Origin: Rhodobacteraceae bacterium UBA6213
GTDB lineage: Bacteria > Pseudomonadota > Alphaproteobacteria > Rhodobacterales > Rhodobacteraceae
Reading direction: 5' to 3'
Length of the DNA stretch: 64,000 bases
Assembly: GCA_002421605.1 (NCBI GenBank)
Contig: DISJ01000017.1
Coordinates: 52,786 to 116,785, forward strand
In this document: in pieces, positions 9,201 through 16,600 of the stretch
How the letters are laid out: each line of letters opens with the position of its first letter
Position numbering within the stretch: position 1 is the stretch's first letter
Translations under genes and position numbers: made by a program
Notes under the pieces: model-generated
Told to the model about the DNA's origin: nothing
What the model saw: only the letters and a program-made list of their open reading frames with translations
Database searches by the model: none

Positions 9201-9623
9201 GCGCAGATGGGTGCGGGCACGATCCTGCCAGATAGCGGGCGAGTTTTCCTTTCGGTCAAGGAAATGGACAAGACGGAAGATTTGGCGGAATCAGCAAGAA
9301 CACTGATTTCCATGGGTTTTTCTATTATCGCGACGCGCGGCACCGCAGCGTTTCTGGAAACCAGTGGCGTGGCTGCCGAAGTGGTGAACAAGGTTTATGA
9401 GGGCCGCCCGAACATCGTGGACAGACTGAAAAATGGCGATATTCAGCTGGTGATGAACACCACTGACGGCACTCAGGCGGTTTCCGACAGCCGCGAAATC
9501 CGCGCCGTGGCGCTTTACGATCGCATTCCCTATTTCACTACGGCCGCGGCGAGCATTGCCGCCGTTGCGGCCATGCTATCGCGCAGCGAAGGCGAGATTC
9601 AGGTGCGCCCGCTGCAGGCTTGA
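6291..9623 (+). CDS. carB: Carbamoyl-phosphate synthase large subunit
   Basis: Makes carbamoyl phosphate from bicarbonate, two ATP and ammonia channelled from CarA, feeding pyrimidine and arginine synthesis. At 1110 residues it has the full set: two homologous carboxyphosphate/carbamate synthetase halves (each opening with an ATP-grasp biotin-carboxylase-like fold; GAGPIVIGQACEFDYSG near the N-terminus and GGGPNRIGQGIEFDYCC near residue 580), an oligomerisation region between them, and a C-terminal MGS-like allosteric domain (about 960-1110). carA is not in this window, as is common where the two are unlinked. A good promoter and ribosome site precede it and a strong hairpin follows. Confidence 0.98.
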   Translation: MPKRTDIKSILIIGAGPIVIGQACEFDYSGAQACKALREEGYRVILVNSNPATIMTDPEMADATYIEPITPEVVARIIEKERPDALLPTMGGQTGLNTSLALADMGVLEKFGVELIGANRQAIEMAEDRKLFREAMLRIGLENPRATIIAAPKLANGKYDINAGVTEALAAIDFVGLPAIIRPAFTLGGTGGGVAYNRDDYERICRSGLDASPAAQILIDESLLGWKEFEMEVVRDKADNAIIICAIENVDPMGVHTGDSITVAPALTLTDKEYQIMRNGSIAVLREIGVETGGSNVQWAINPVDGRMVVIEMNPRVSRSSALASKATGFPIAKIAAKLAVGYTLDELDNDITKVTPASFEPTIDYVVTKIPRFAFEKFPGAKAELTTAMKSVGEAMAIGRSFHESVQKALASMETGLTGFDEIEIEGAPEKSAVIRAIAAQTPDRLRLIAQAMRHGLTDAEIQLSTAYDPWFLARIREIIEQEADIRATGLPLTAEGLRKLKMMGFTDARLATLTGRDEAQVRRARHNLGVQAVFKRIDTCAAEFEAQTPYMYSTYEAPAMGEVECEARPSGAKKVVILGGGPNRIGQGIEFDYCCCHACFALTKTGYETIMINCNPETVSTDYDTSDRLYFEPLTFEHVLEVLRVEQENGTLHGVIVQFGGQTPLKLARALEAEGIPILGTSPDAIDLAEDRRRFQKLLNDLGLLQPVNGLASTRDEAFDIAGRIGYPLVIRPSYVLGGRAMEIVRDDAQLERYIREAVRVSGDSPVLLDSYLSNAIEVDVDALCDGHSVHVAGIMQHIEEAGVHSGDSACSLPPHTLSPETVADLKRQTEALALGLNVVGLMNVQFAIKDGVIYVLEVNPRASRTVPFVAKATDSAIASIAARLMAGERLENFPHRAAYPAGVGPDSTLPLADLMTLADPNTPWYSVKEAVLPFARFPGVDTLLGPEMRSTGEVMGWDRNFARAFLKAQMGAGTILPDSGRVFLSVKEMDKTEDLAESARTLISMGFSIIATRGTAAFLETSGVAAEVVNKVYEGRPNIVDRLKNGDIQLVMNTTDGTQAVSDSREIRAVALYDRIPYFTTAAASIAAVAAMLSRSEGEIQVRPLQA

Positions 9624-9642
9624 GGCGAAACTTAGAAGGTTA

Positions 9643-9676
9643 GCCTAAGATAGTTTAGCATTAAACTATCTTAGGC
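9643..9676. terminator. AT-rich 15-bp hairpin shared by carB and thyX
   Basis: A perfect 15-bp inverted repeat: GCCTAAGATAGTTTA (9643-9657), loop GCAT, and its exact complement (9662-9676). It sits between the stop of carB (9623) and the convergent stop of thyX (9696). The stem is unusually AT-rich for this genome and symmetric, so it can act on both strands; no separate long U-tract is present. Confidence 0.65.
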
Positions 9677-9695
9677 GCGTTGCAGCTCGGCGCTT

Positions 9696-10601
9696 TCAAC
9701 CCCAGTCTTCGACAAACTCGCGCCACTCGCCTTTGCTCATGCCGCTTTCCGCCTGCGTCACGACCTCGCCACGCAAACGCCGTTGCAAGACCGTGCGCGC
9801 CCGCGCCGATAGCTGCACGCCGCCCAGCCGATAATCTTCAAACGCGCCATAGGCCAGCGGCACCCAGTCACGGGTAATCTCGCCCATCTTTTCGGCATAG
9901 ACGCGAATCTCGTACTGCGCGTGCATGTCGGCGCGCAGCCGCAGAAAGTGAAAGAGGTTGTGCAGGTCGGTTTTCCAATACCATTGAGTATAGGTGTTCA
10001 TCGGCAGGTTCATGCGGGCAAGCTCTCGCGCTAGGCCCTTTTGCCCGTCTTGGCTCAGCATATCTTCGTAATGGTCAAAGTTGCGCATCGCGTCGTCGCG
10101 CAGAATGTCGAGCACGCGCTGCGCCTCTTCGCCTTCAAGCAACTCGCCCCTGCCCTGATTATTGACGCTTGATTGCGCGGCCAGCGCATCGGGTGCGGGA
10201 ATGTAGAATTCGCGGTCGAGAATGGAATAGCGGGCCGAGTATTCGTTGACGTTTGCGGTGCGGTGGCGGATCCACTGGCGCGCCACAAACACCGGCAGTT
10301 TGACATGAAACTTGACCTCGCACATCTCGAACGGGGTCGAGTGCCAGTGCCGCATCAGATAGCGGATCAGCCCCTTGTCATCGCTGACCGCCTTGGTGCC
10401 GCGCCCGTAAGAAACGCGCGCCGCCTGACAGATCGCGGCATCATCGCCCATATAGTCGATCACCCGCAAAAGCCCGTGGTCGAGGATCGGATGCGCCAGA
10501 TAAAGCTGCGCTTCCATACCGGGCGAAACCGCGCGCAGCGTGGGGCGCGGTGTGGCGCGGGCCTCGGCAATCTCGGCAGCCTGTTCAGGGGTCAGCGGCA
10601 T
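9696..10601 (-). CDS. thyX: FAD-dependent thymidylate synthase
   Basis: Methylates dUMP to dTMP using methylenetetrahydrofolate, NADPH and FAD, the alternative to ThyA. The signature is at residues 112-125 (RHRTANVNEYSARY); against the usual RHRxxSxNxxSxR the first Ser is Asn117, a variant I believe is common in Alphaproteobacteria. The length of 301 residues is somewhat longer than the 220-250 of many ThyX because of an N-terminal extension. The tail (AEKMGEITRDWVPLAYGAFEDYR) fits alphaproteobacterial members. It is transcribed alone, convergent with carB, so two nucleotide genes share a terminator. Confidence 0.97.
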   Translation of the reverse strand: MPLTPEQAAEIAEARATPRPTLRAVSPGMEAQLYLAHPILDHGLLRVIDYMGDDAAICQAARVSYGRGTKAVSDDKGLIRYLMRHWHSTPFEMCEVKFHVKLPVFVARQWIRHRTANVNEYSARYSILDREFYIPAPDALAAQSSVNNQGRGELLEGEEAQRVLDILRDDAMRNFDHYEDMLSQDGQKGLARELARMNLPMNTYTQWYWKTDLHNLFHFLRLRADMHAQYEIRVYAEKMGEITRDWVPLAYGAFEDYRLGGVQLSARARTVLQRRLRGEVVTQAESGMSKGEWREFVEDWG

Positions 10602-10773
10602 GGCACACTCCGAAGCAAAAGATTCGCGGACACTCTAGCGGGGTTCTGCGGCCCCGGAAACCGCGATGAGCGTTGCACGCAGGACTCACAGGCGCGGCAT
10701 TCTGTGCATGGGAATTGACGGATTCCAATAATTTCGGCACATTGCGCCGTGTTTTTCATGTTGGGAGTGCACT

Positions 10774-11703
10774 ATGTCGAGAGTCTGGTTGCCTTTGATG
10801 GCGGCGTTGGCAATTGCCGCGTGCAGTACCGACGAAACCGATGGCGGCACCGGCGGCGGCGGCGGTGCAACCGGCACCAGCCCCGAGACCCCTACCGAGT
10901 TGAAGGTGAACGTCAACGAGATCATCTTCAACGGTACTACGTTGCAGGTGAACATTGATTCTCTGGATTCAACGCCGCAACTGGTAAACTATGAACGCAT
11001 GCCATCACTCGATACGGGCGGCTATATCGCCTTCAAGATTCAGGAGGACGCGCTCGACCGGCTTTTCATCGCGTTGGCGAAGGAAAGCGACGACGGCGCG
11101 GTGCGAGCGGTGACGGCGGCTGACGGCGGGCAGTTCAACCGATATTTCGCCGGGGGTGTCTACGAACGCACCGGGGATTTTCTGCGCCCGACGATCGGAA
11201 CGGGCCCAGGTGCCGGGCAGGTCTCTTACGCAGGGAGCTACGCGGCAGTCACTAATGTTAACGTTGCGCGGGGCGGCGCAACCGACGTCGCAATTGCGAC
11301 TACTGAAACGGGCGTGCTCGTTCCGGGGCAACCCAGCCGGGTTTCGGGCGACATCTTCTTCAACGTTAACTTCCTCGACGAGTCTATCAATGGCGCGATC
11401 TACAATCGTGTGCTGATCGACCAGAGCCTGTCATTGGCAAATATCGTTCTGGTAAGGGCAGACATTGCCGCTGACGGCACCTTTCTTGGCGGTGCCGAGT
11501 ATGATGATGCCGCCAACACTGTGGTCGGCGTCTATGGCGGTATCTTTGGCGGCGTCAGCGCCAACTCGGTGGCTGGTCTTGTGAACCTTAACGAGTTCAA
11601 TGACGCATGGGAGAATGAACGAGAGCACGGTGTGTTTGTGCTGACTCAGTGCGGGACCAACAACACCTTGCCGATTTGCGATGCTGTCGCTCCGTTCCCA
11701 TGA
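10774..11703 (+). CDS. Surface-lipoprotein candidate, TbpB-like beta-barrel type
   Basis: A 309-residue predicted lipoprotein: the signal peptide ends in a lipobox (LAIAAC) with Cys17 as the lipidation site, followed by a flexible Asp/Gly-rich linker (residues 20-35). The rest is beta-rich with Gly/Asn turns. Near the C-terminus VVGVYGGIFGGVSANSVAGL resembles the motif ending the handle/barrel domain of transferrin-binding-protein-B-like lipoproteins. It overlaps or abuts the next gene, a Slam-like outer-membrane protein, so it is the likely client exported to the cell surface. A TTGACG (10715-10720) lies upstream but without a convincing -10. The ligand is unknown. Confidence 0.7.
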   Translation: MSRVWLPLMAALAIAACSTDETDGGTGGGGGATGTSPETPTELKVNVNEIIFNGTTLQVNIDSLDSTPQLVNYERMPSLDTGGYIAFKIQEDALDRLFIALAKESDDGAVRAVTAADGGQFNRYFAGGVYERTGDFLRPTIGTGPGAGQVSYAGSYAAVTNVNVARGGATDVAIATTETGVLVPGQPSRVSGDIFFNVNFLDESINGAIYNRVLIDQSLSLANIVLVRADIAADGTFLGGAEYDDAANTVVGVYGGIFGGVSANSVAGLVNLNEFNDAWENEREHGVFVLTQCGTNNTLPICDAVAPFP

Positions 11704-13096
11704 GTGCGGGGTGACTGGCAGATATTTCGCGACGGTTCTGGCGGCGGTTCTGTTGGCATTGGCACCCGCGCGGGCAGCAACTCTCAATTCTGGCACCGCC
11801 CAAGAAGCCGCACTGCAAGCGGCCAGTGAAGGCCGCAACGCTGACGCGCTGGCGCTGGCGCGCGCGATACTTGACGTCAGCCCGAACGACCCATTTGCCC
11901 ATTACGTGATCGGCACGGTCATGCTGTGGCAGGGCGATTTGGCCGCGGCAGCGCGTGCCGGAAAAAGCGCCTATCACGCGGCAGCCAGCAAGTTACAAAA
12001 GCACGAATCCGCCCGCCTCGTTGCCACTGCGGCCTTCGCCGCGGACGAGTCGTTAAGTGCGCGCTACTGGTTGCGCCAAGCCGCCGCAAGCGCCCCAGAC
12101 ACCACGCGTAAAAGGGCGGCGCTGCAGGCGCTGGCTGCGCTGCGCGCGGCCACGCCTTGGGGCACGCAACTACGATTCTCGCTGCAACCATCAAGCAACG
12201 TCAACGCGGGCGCCAGTTCGCGGCTGAACGTCATCGACGGCATCCCGATTGTTGGCGTGCTAAGCGACGATGCGCTGGCGCTGCCGGGGGTGGTCGGCAC
12301 ACTTGACGCGCGGCTGAGCTATCGGCTGCGCGCCAGCGAAACCAGCCGCACCGAGGTTTCGGCTTTGCTCTTTTTGCGCGCGGTAAACCTGACGGGCAGC
12401 CCCACAACCAGCACCTGGAGCGCGGCCGAAGGATGGGTGGAAACCGAGATCAGCAATGCGACCTACAGCAGCGCCGCATTCGAGCTTGGGCTTGGCCAAA
12501 CGCTGGCCGCAACGGCACAGCGCGGCAGCATCGGCCTTGACGCGGCGGTCGGGCGAGCCTGGTCTGGCGGCGATTTTTCCTATGATTATCTGCGCCTTGG
12601 CGCCAGTATCACACCACAGGGCGCGGGCGCCTTTTACGCTGTCGCGCTGGAATCGCGTGCTGCCGAGACCTCGCAGCTCGACGCAACGATTACCAGCCTA
12701 ACCGGAGGTTGGCGGACAGTACGCGCCAATGGCGACCGCATCACGCTTAGGCTCGGGCTGCGCAACGTCGATACCCCGCGCGCCAATTCGCGCGGCGCAA
12801 CCGCCTCGGTGCAATTGAGCTATGTGCCAGCAAAACCGCTTGGCTCTGTTGTATGGCAAGCAAGCGTCGGTCTCTCTCATTCTGACTATCCTGATTACAC
12901 GATGGGTCTGTTCGCGGTGCCCGGCGGGCGCCAGGAGCAATTGGGCTATGCCGAAGTCGACCTCTGGCTGCCGCAGACCAACTTTGCGGGCTTTGCGCCG
13001 CAACTGAAGCTGCGCGCGCTGGAAACCCGCTCTAATGTATCAAGCTTCGAGCGCCACGAGCTATCGATCGGCTTCGGTTTCCGGTCCGAATTCTAA
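11681..13096 (+). CDS. Slam-like outer-membrane protein (TPR plus beta-barrel; type XI secretion candidate)
   Basis: A 471-residue exported protein. A signal peptide (FATVLAAVLLALAPARA) precedes an alpha-helical TPR-like region (about residues 35-145, with repeated Ala-rich helices such as GRNADALALARAILDVSP), then a long stretch of alternating strands (about 150-471) ending in FGFRSEF with terminal Phe, the outer-membrane barrel signal. TPR plus 14-strand barrel is the layout of Slam/DUF560 proteins, which move lipoproteins to the surface. Start: ATG 11681 gives a 23-base overlap with the lipoprotein gene; GTG 11711 is an equally good alternative giving a cleaner signal peptide. Family assignment rests on architecture and neighbour. 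Confidence 0.68.
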   Translation: MLSLRSHECGVTGRYFATVLAAVLLALAPARAATLNSGTAQEAALQAASEGRNADALALARAILDVSPNDPFAHYVIGTVMLWQGDLAAAARAGKSAYHAAASKLQKHESARLVATAAFAADESLSARYWLRQAAASAPDTTRKRAALQALAALRAATPWGTQLRFSLQPSSNVNAGASSRLNVIDGIPIVGVLSDDALALPGVVGTLDARLSYRLRASETSRTEVSALLFLRAVNLTGSPTTSTWSAAEGWVETEISNATYSSAAFELGLGQTLAATAQRGSIGLDAAVGRAWSGGDFSYDYLRLGASITPQGAGAFYAVALESRAAETSQLDATITSLTGGWRTVRANGDRITLRLGLRNVDTPRANSRGATASVQLSYVPAKPLGSVVWQASVGLSHSDYPDYTMGLFAVPGGRQEQLGYAEVDLWLPQTNFAGFAPQLKLRALETRSNVSSFERHELSIGFGFRSEF

Positions 13097-13152
13097 CCCA
13101 TTCCGGCCAATGGCGATTTGCGCTAACCTCGCGCAGCAACAGGAGGAACCTC

Positions 13153-13581
13153 ATGGCATTACGATATCTTCACACTATGGTTCGCGTTCGCGATCTGGAG
13201 GCTTCGATTGCCTTCTACACGCTTCTGGGTCTGCGCGAAAAACGGCGCATCGATAACAAGGAAGGACGCTTTTCGCTGATATTCCTAGCCCCCCCCGGTC
13301 AGGAAGAATGCCCCATCGAGTTGACCTATAACTGGGATGGCGACCCCGGCTTGCCTTCTGACAGCCGGCATTTCGGGCACCTTGCCTATGGTGTCGATGA
13401 TATCTACGCCACCTGTGCGAACCTTCAGGCGCATGGCGTCATCATCAACCGCCCACCGCGCGACGGTCACATGGCCTTTGTGCGCAGCCCCGACAATATC
13501 TCGATCGAGCTTTTGCAAAATGGTCCAGCGCTGAAACCCGCCGAGCCATGGCTGAGCATGGGCAATACCGGGCACTGGTGA
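13153..13581 (+). CDS. gloA: Lactoylglutathione lyase (glyoxalase I)
   Basis: Metal-dependent VOC enzyme converting the methylglyoxal-glutathione hemithioacetal to S-lactoylglutathione, cytoplasmic. The 142 residues contain two beta-alpha-beta-beta-beta units; likely metal ligands are His7 (RYLHTMVRV), Glu in CPIELTYNW, His in HFGHLAYGVDD and Glu in NISIELLQNG. The ribosome site AGGAGG lies just upstream of ATG 13153. It follows the Slam-like gene by 56 bases on the same strand but is functionally unrelated, and is convergent with the MarR gene. Confidence 0.95.
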   Translation: MALRYLHTMVRVRDLEASIAFYTLLGLREKRRIDNKEGRFSLIFLAPPGQEECPIELTYNWDGDPGLPSDSRHFGHLAYGVDDIYATCANLQAHGVIINRPPRDGHMAFVRSPDNISIELLQNGPALKPAEPWLSMGNTGHW

Positions 13582-13596
13582 ACAGGTTGCCTGCGC

Positions 13597-14097
13597 CTAG
13601 TAAATATAGCGTATCTGATCGGTCCAATACCGTTCCATCCGCCGCAACGACATGTTCAAGGTGTCCAGCGCGTCGGCGCCAAGCACGCCGCGCGCCTCTA
13701 GCCCTTCGGCATGGCGGGTGAACAGCGCCGCCAGCGTGTTGCGCATGGCGCTACCTTTCTGCGTCAAGCGCACCCGCACCGAGCGGCGGTCGATTTCGCA
13801 GCGTTGGTGGTGCATATGCCCGGTCTCGACCAACTTCTTGAGGTTGTAGCTCACGTTCGAGCCTTGGTAGTAGCCGCGCGTTTTCAACTCGCCCGCCGTC
13901 ACCTCGTTTTCACCGATGTTGAACAGCAAAAGCGCCTGCACGGCATTGATATCGAGTATGCCAAGCCTTTCGAACTCGTCCTTGATCACATCCAGCAACA
14001 ACCGGTGGAGCCTTTCCACCATCGCCAGACTGTCAAGATAGCCTGATAAAAATCCCGAACGCTGGGCATCCATCACTGCGGTTTGCATTGTCATCAA
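13597..14097 (-). CDS. MarR family regulator, LdtR-like
   Basis: A 166-residue winged-helix regulator. The recognition region (about residues 60-95, TRGYYQGSNVSYNLKKLVE) and the wing (CEIDRRSVRVRLTQKG) match the MarR subgroup that includes LdtR of Rhizobiales, linked there to L,D-transpeptidase and stress genes. Several Met codons near the start leave the exact start open (14097 or 14094). Upstream lies a 91-bp gap to the SdhE gene, which runs the same way. The regulon cannot be read from this window. Confidence 0.88.
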   Translation of the reverse strand: MMTMQTAVMDAQRSGFLSGYLDSLAMVERLHRLLLDVIKDEFERLGILDINAVQALLLFNIGENEVTAGELKTRGYYQGSNVSYNLKKLVETGHMHHQRCEIDRRSVRVRLTQKGSAMRNTLAALFTRHAEGLEARGVLGADALDTLNMSLRRMERYWTDQIRYIY

Positions 14098-14188
14098 TCA
14101 CTCCGTCTTTCGCTGCCCAAGGGCGAAAGTGCGGCAAAACCCCAAAAGTTCGGTTAAGCCGCGCGAAAACGGATAAAATGCGACGGGT

Positions 14189-14461
14189 TCAGCGCGCCTC
14201 TATACGCGCCAGCGAAAATGCGCGGATTTCGTCGATCATCGCGGTGTAGCGCGGCGGGGTCGCGGTGGCGGTGGTGATCCAAGGATAGATGTCTTGGTCA
14301 TTCTCGGCCAGAAGCGCGTCGAACAGATCAAGCGTGGCCGCATCGAGCGCCGCAAGGCGCGATTCAGCCCAAGGCCCGAAGATCAGGTCCATCTCTTTGA
14401 TGCCACGTCGCCAGCTGCGCATCGTCATACGCTTCAGGCGCGCCTCATGCGCTTCGCTCAT
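14189..14461 (-). CDS. sdhE: FAD assembly factor SdhE
   Basis: Small (90-residue) helical protein of the SdhE/CptB/Sdh5 family that promotes covalent flavinylation of the succinate dehydrogenase flavoprotein. The hallmark RGxxE is at residues 19-23 (RGIKE), followed by MDLIFGPWAE and the acidic LLAENDQDIYPWIT segment seen throughout the family. The start at 14461 lies inside the end of the upstream XRE gene (17-base overlap), indicating coupled translation. No sdh genes are in this window. Confidence 0.93.
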   Translation of the reverse strand: MSEAHEARLKRMTMRSWRRGIKEMDLIFGPWAESRLAALDAATLDLFDALLAENDQDIYPWITTATATPPRYTAMIDEIRAFSLARIEAR

Positions 14462-14858
14462 CGCTTTTTCCTTCCGTTCCGGTCAGTGCCGCCTCGAGCC
14501 GATTCAGCCGCGCGTCGAGATCGGCGACACAATGGCGGATTTCGCGTAGGGACTGCAACAGCGGGCTGTCAGCCACAGCACTATTCGGCTTGCCCGATTG
14601 CGGCCCGGTCAATCCGTCGCCCTGCCCCGTCAGCAGCCACATCAGCGATACGTTCAGCATACCGGCCAGCATCTGCAAGCGGTTCGAGCGTGGCTCGGAG
14701 CGGTCATCCTCCCAAGCCTGCACCGTGCTGAGCTTGACGCCCAGACGCGAGGCGAGCGCTTTTTGCGTAAGCCCCGCAGTATCGCGCGCTGCAGCCAATC
14801 TGTCTCCCATGGTCGCAACATCTGCGCTGAACCATTCTTCCGGGCTTTCCGCATCCAT
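14445..14858 (-). CDS. XRE family helix-turn-helix regulator
   Basis: A 137-residue protein with an N-terminal Cro/C1-type HTH (about residues 18-75; LTQKALASRLGVKLSTVQAW) and a C-terminal tail that looks like a coiled coil (about 100-128: LQSLREIRHCVADLDARLNRLEAALTG), probably for dimerisation. The WEDDRSEPRSNRLQMLAGML segment closes the HTH as in XRE family members. It overlaps sdhE by 17 bases, so both are probably made from one message. Targets unknown. Confidence 0.88.
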   Translation of the reverse strand: MDAESPEEWFSADVATMGDRLAAARDTAGLTQKALASRLGVKLSTVQAWEDDRSEPRSNRLQMLAGMLNVSLMWLLTGQGDGLTGPQSGKPNSAVADSPLLQSLREIRHCVADLDARLNRLEAALTGTEGKSDERSA

Positions 14859-14940
14859 CGGTTTTCCTTTCCTGCTTGATCGGCATCGCCACCGCGCCTA
14901 AGACATGGCTCCGGCAGATACGAAACCGGAGCTCCCCGAA

Positions 14941-16143
14941 ATGGCCTTCTTGTCCGACACGCTGGCGCGTGTGAAACCCTCGCCGACGATTGCCGTTACC
15001 AACAAGGCCCGCGAATTGGCGGCGGCGGGCCGCGATATCATCGGGCTTGGCGCTGGAGAGCCGGATTTCGACACACCCGAGAACATCAAGATAGCCGCTA
15101 AGCGTGCAATCGACGAGGGCCGCACAAAATACACCGCCGTTGACGGTATTCCCGAGCTTAAAGCAGCAATAGTCGCGAAATTCAAGCGCGAGAACGGGCT
15201 GAGCTATACCCCCGCACAGGTGACAGTGGGCTCAGGTGGCAAGCAAGTGCTTTACAACGCGCTGGTGGCGACGCTGAACCCCGGCGACGAGGTAATCATT
15301 CCCGCGCCCTACTGGGTCAGTTACCCCGACATGGTGTTGCTGGCAGGCGGAACCCCGGTTTTTGTCGAAGGCCCGATGCAGACCGGCTACAAGATCACTG
15401 CCGAACAGCTTGAGGCCGCGATCACACCACGCACCAAATGGCTGATCTTCAACTCACCTTCGAACCCCACCGGTGCGGGCTATTCGGCGGCAGAGTTGAA
15501 GCGGCTGACCGATGTGCTGATGCGCCACCCCCATGTTTGGGTGATGTCCGACGACATGTATGAGCACCTCGCTTTTGGCGATTTCAAGTTTGCGACACCT
15601 GCGCAGGTAGAGCCGGGGCTTTATGAGCGCACGCTCACCTGTAACGGGGTTTCCAAAGCCTATGCGATGACCGGTTGGCGGATCGGTTATGCGGCAGGGC
15701 CAGAGGCGCTAATCAAGGCAATCGCCAAAGTGCAGTCGCAATCCACCTCGAACCCCTGCTCGATCAGCCAATATGCGGCGCTCGAGGCGTTGAACGGGCC
15801 GCAAGATTACATCGCCACCTCCCGCGCAGCGTTCGAGCGGCGTCGCGATCTGGTGGTGACTGCGCTGAACACCTGCCCCGGTATCGTCTGCCCGGTGCCA
15901 GAGGGGGCGTTCTACGTCTATCCCTCGGTTGCGGGCTGTATCGGCAAAACCTCGGCGGAAGGCGCGCACATCGTCGATGATGAGGCCTTTGCTGCGGCCC
16001 TGTTGGAAGAGACAGGCGTGGCAGTGGTTTTTGGTGCAGCCTTCGGGCTTTCGCCAAACTTTCGCATCAGTTACGCTACTTCTGACACGGCCTTGATCGA
16101 GGCATGCGCGCGCATAAAGCGGTTTTGCGAAGGCTTGCGCTGA
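14941..16143 (+). CDS. aspC: Aspartate aminotransferase (class I/II, type 1b)
   Basis: PLP-dependent transaminase interconverting aspartate/2-oxoglutarate and oxaloacetate/glutamate; some relatives also accept prephenate. 400 residues from ATG 14941, chosen over an in-frame ATG at 14905 because GGAG lies at 14928-14931 and family members begin MAFLSDTLARVKPSPT. The Schiff-base lysine is K239 in NGVSKAYAMTGWRIGYA, with the SNPTGA motif near residue 175. It is divergent from the XRE/sdhE pair and followed 31 bases later by an unknown gene. Confidence 0.95.
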   Translation: MAFLSDTLARVKPSPTIAVTNKARELAAAGRDIIGLGAGEPDFDTPENIKIAAKRAIDEGRTKYTAVDGIPELKAAIVAKFKRENGLSYTPAQVTVGSGGKQVLYNALVATLNPGDEVIIPAPYWVSYPDMVLLAGGTPVFVEGPMQTGYKITAEQLEAAITPRTKWLIFNSPSNPTGAGYSAAELKRLTDVLMRHPHVWVMSDDMYEHLAFGDFKFATPAQVEPGLYERTLTCNGVSKAYAMTGWRIGYAAGPEALIKAIAKVQSQSTSNPCSISQYAALEALNGPQDYIATSRAAFERRRDLVVTALNTCPGIVCPVPEGAFYVYPSVAGCIGKTSAEGAHIVDDEAFAAALLEETGVAVVFGAAFGLSPNFRISYATSDTALIEACARIKRFCEGLR

Positions 16144-16174
16144 TAAAAGACCCGCACGGGGGGCAGGAGGACGG

Positions 16175-16591
16175 ATGCCGGGCGATTTGCCAGACTATTA
16201 CTTTCGCATCCGCGAAAATGGCGCTGCGGTGTTTCGGGTCGATACCGAAAACCGCCAGCGTCGCATCGAGCTAGAGCAGATCGCGATGGTCAACACCCGC
16301 AATGGCGAGATCAAGCCACATGGCGAGCGCGTGCTTGACGATGCCGATATGGCGGCGATCCACGAATGGCTGGCGGCCCGGTTGGAGCTGCTGGCGGCGC
16401 GTGACATCGACGACATCCTGCGCGCCGTGGACAACATGAACCTGACCACGCATTGGGCGCAGACCAAGGCGAGCGAGGAACAGCTCGATCAGGTAACCGA
16501 TGCGCTGTTGCTTGCCATGCACGATTTGCGCATGGTTCTGGTGCGCAAAAAGGCCGAGCGGCTGCAGAACGCTACCCCCGAAAAGGCGTGA
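16175..16591 (+). CDS. Conserved hypothetical protein, 138 residues
   Basis: A soluble, charged protein with no signal peptide or membrane helix. The N-terminal third (YYFRIRENGAAVFRVDTEN) looks like a small beta-sheet; the rest is helical with an Asp/Arg-rich middle (ARLELLAARDIDDILRAVDN) and a basic C-terminus. A strong GGAGG ribosome site precedes ATG 16175 and it follows aspC by 31 bases, likely in the same transcript. I do not recognise a named domain; I believe similar proteins occur in other Rhodobacterales, but that needs a search. Confidence 0.8.
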   Translation: MPGDLPDYYFRIRENGAAVFRVDTENRQRRIELEQIAMVNTRNGEIKPHGERVLDDADMAAIHEWLAARLELLAARDIDDILRAVDNMNLTTHWAQTKASEEQLDQVTDALLLAMHDLRMVLVRKKAERLQNATPEKA

Positions 16592-16600
16592 CGGTTGCCG

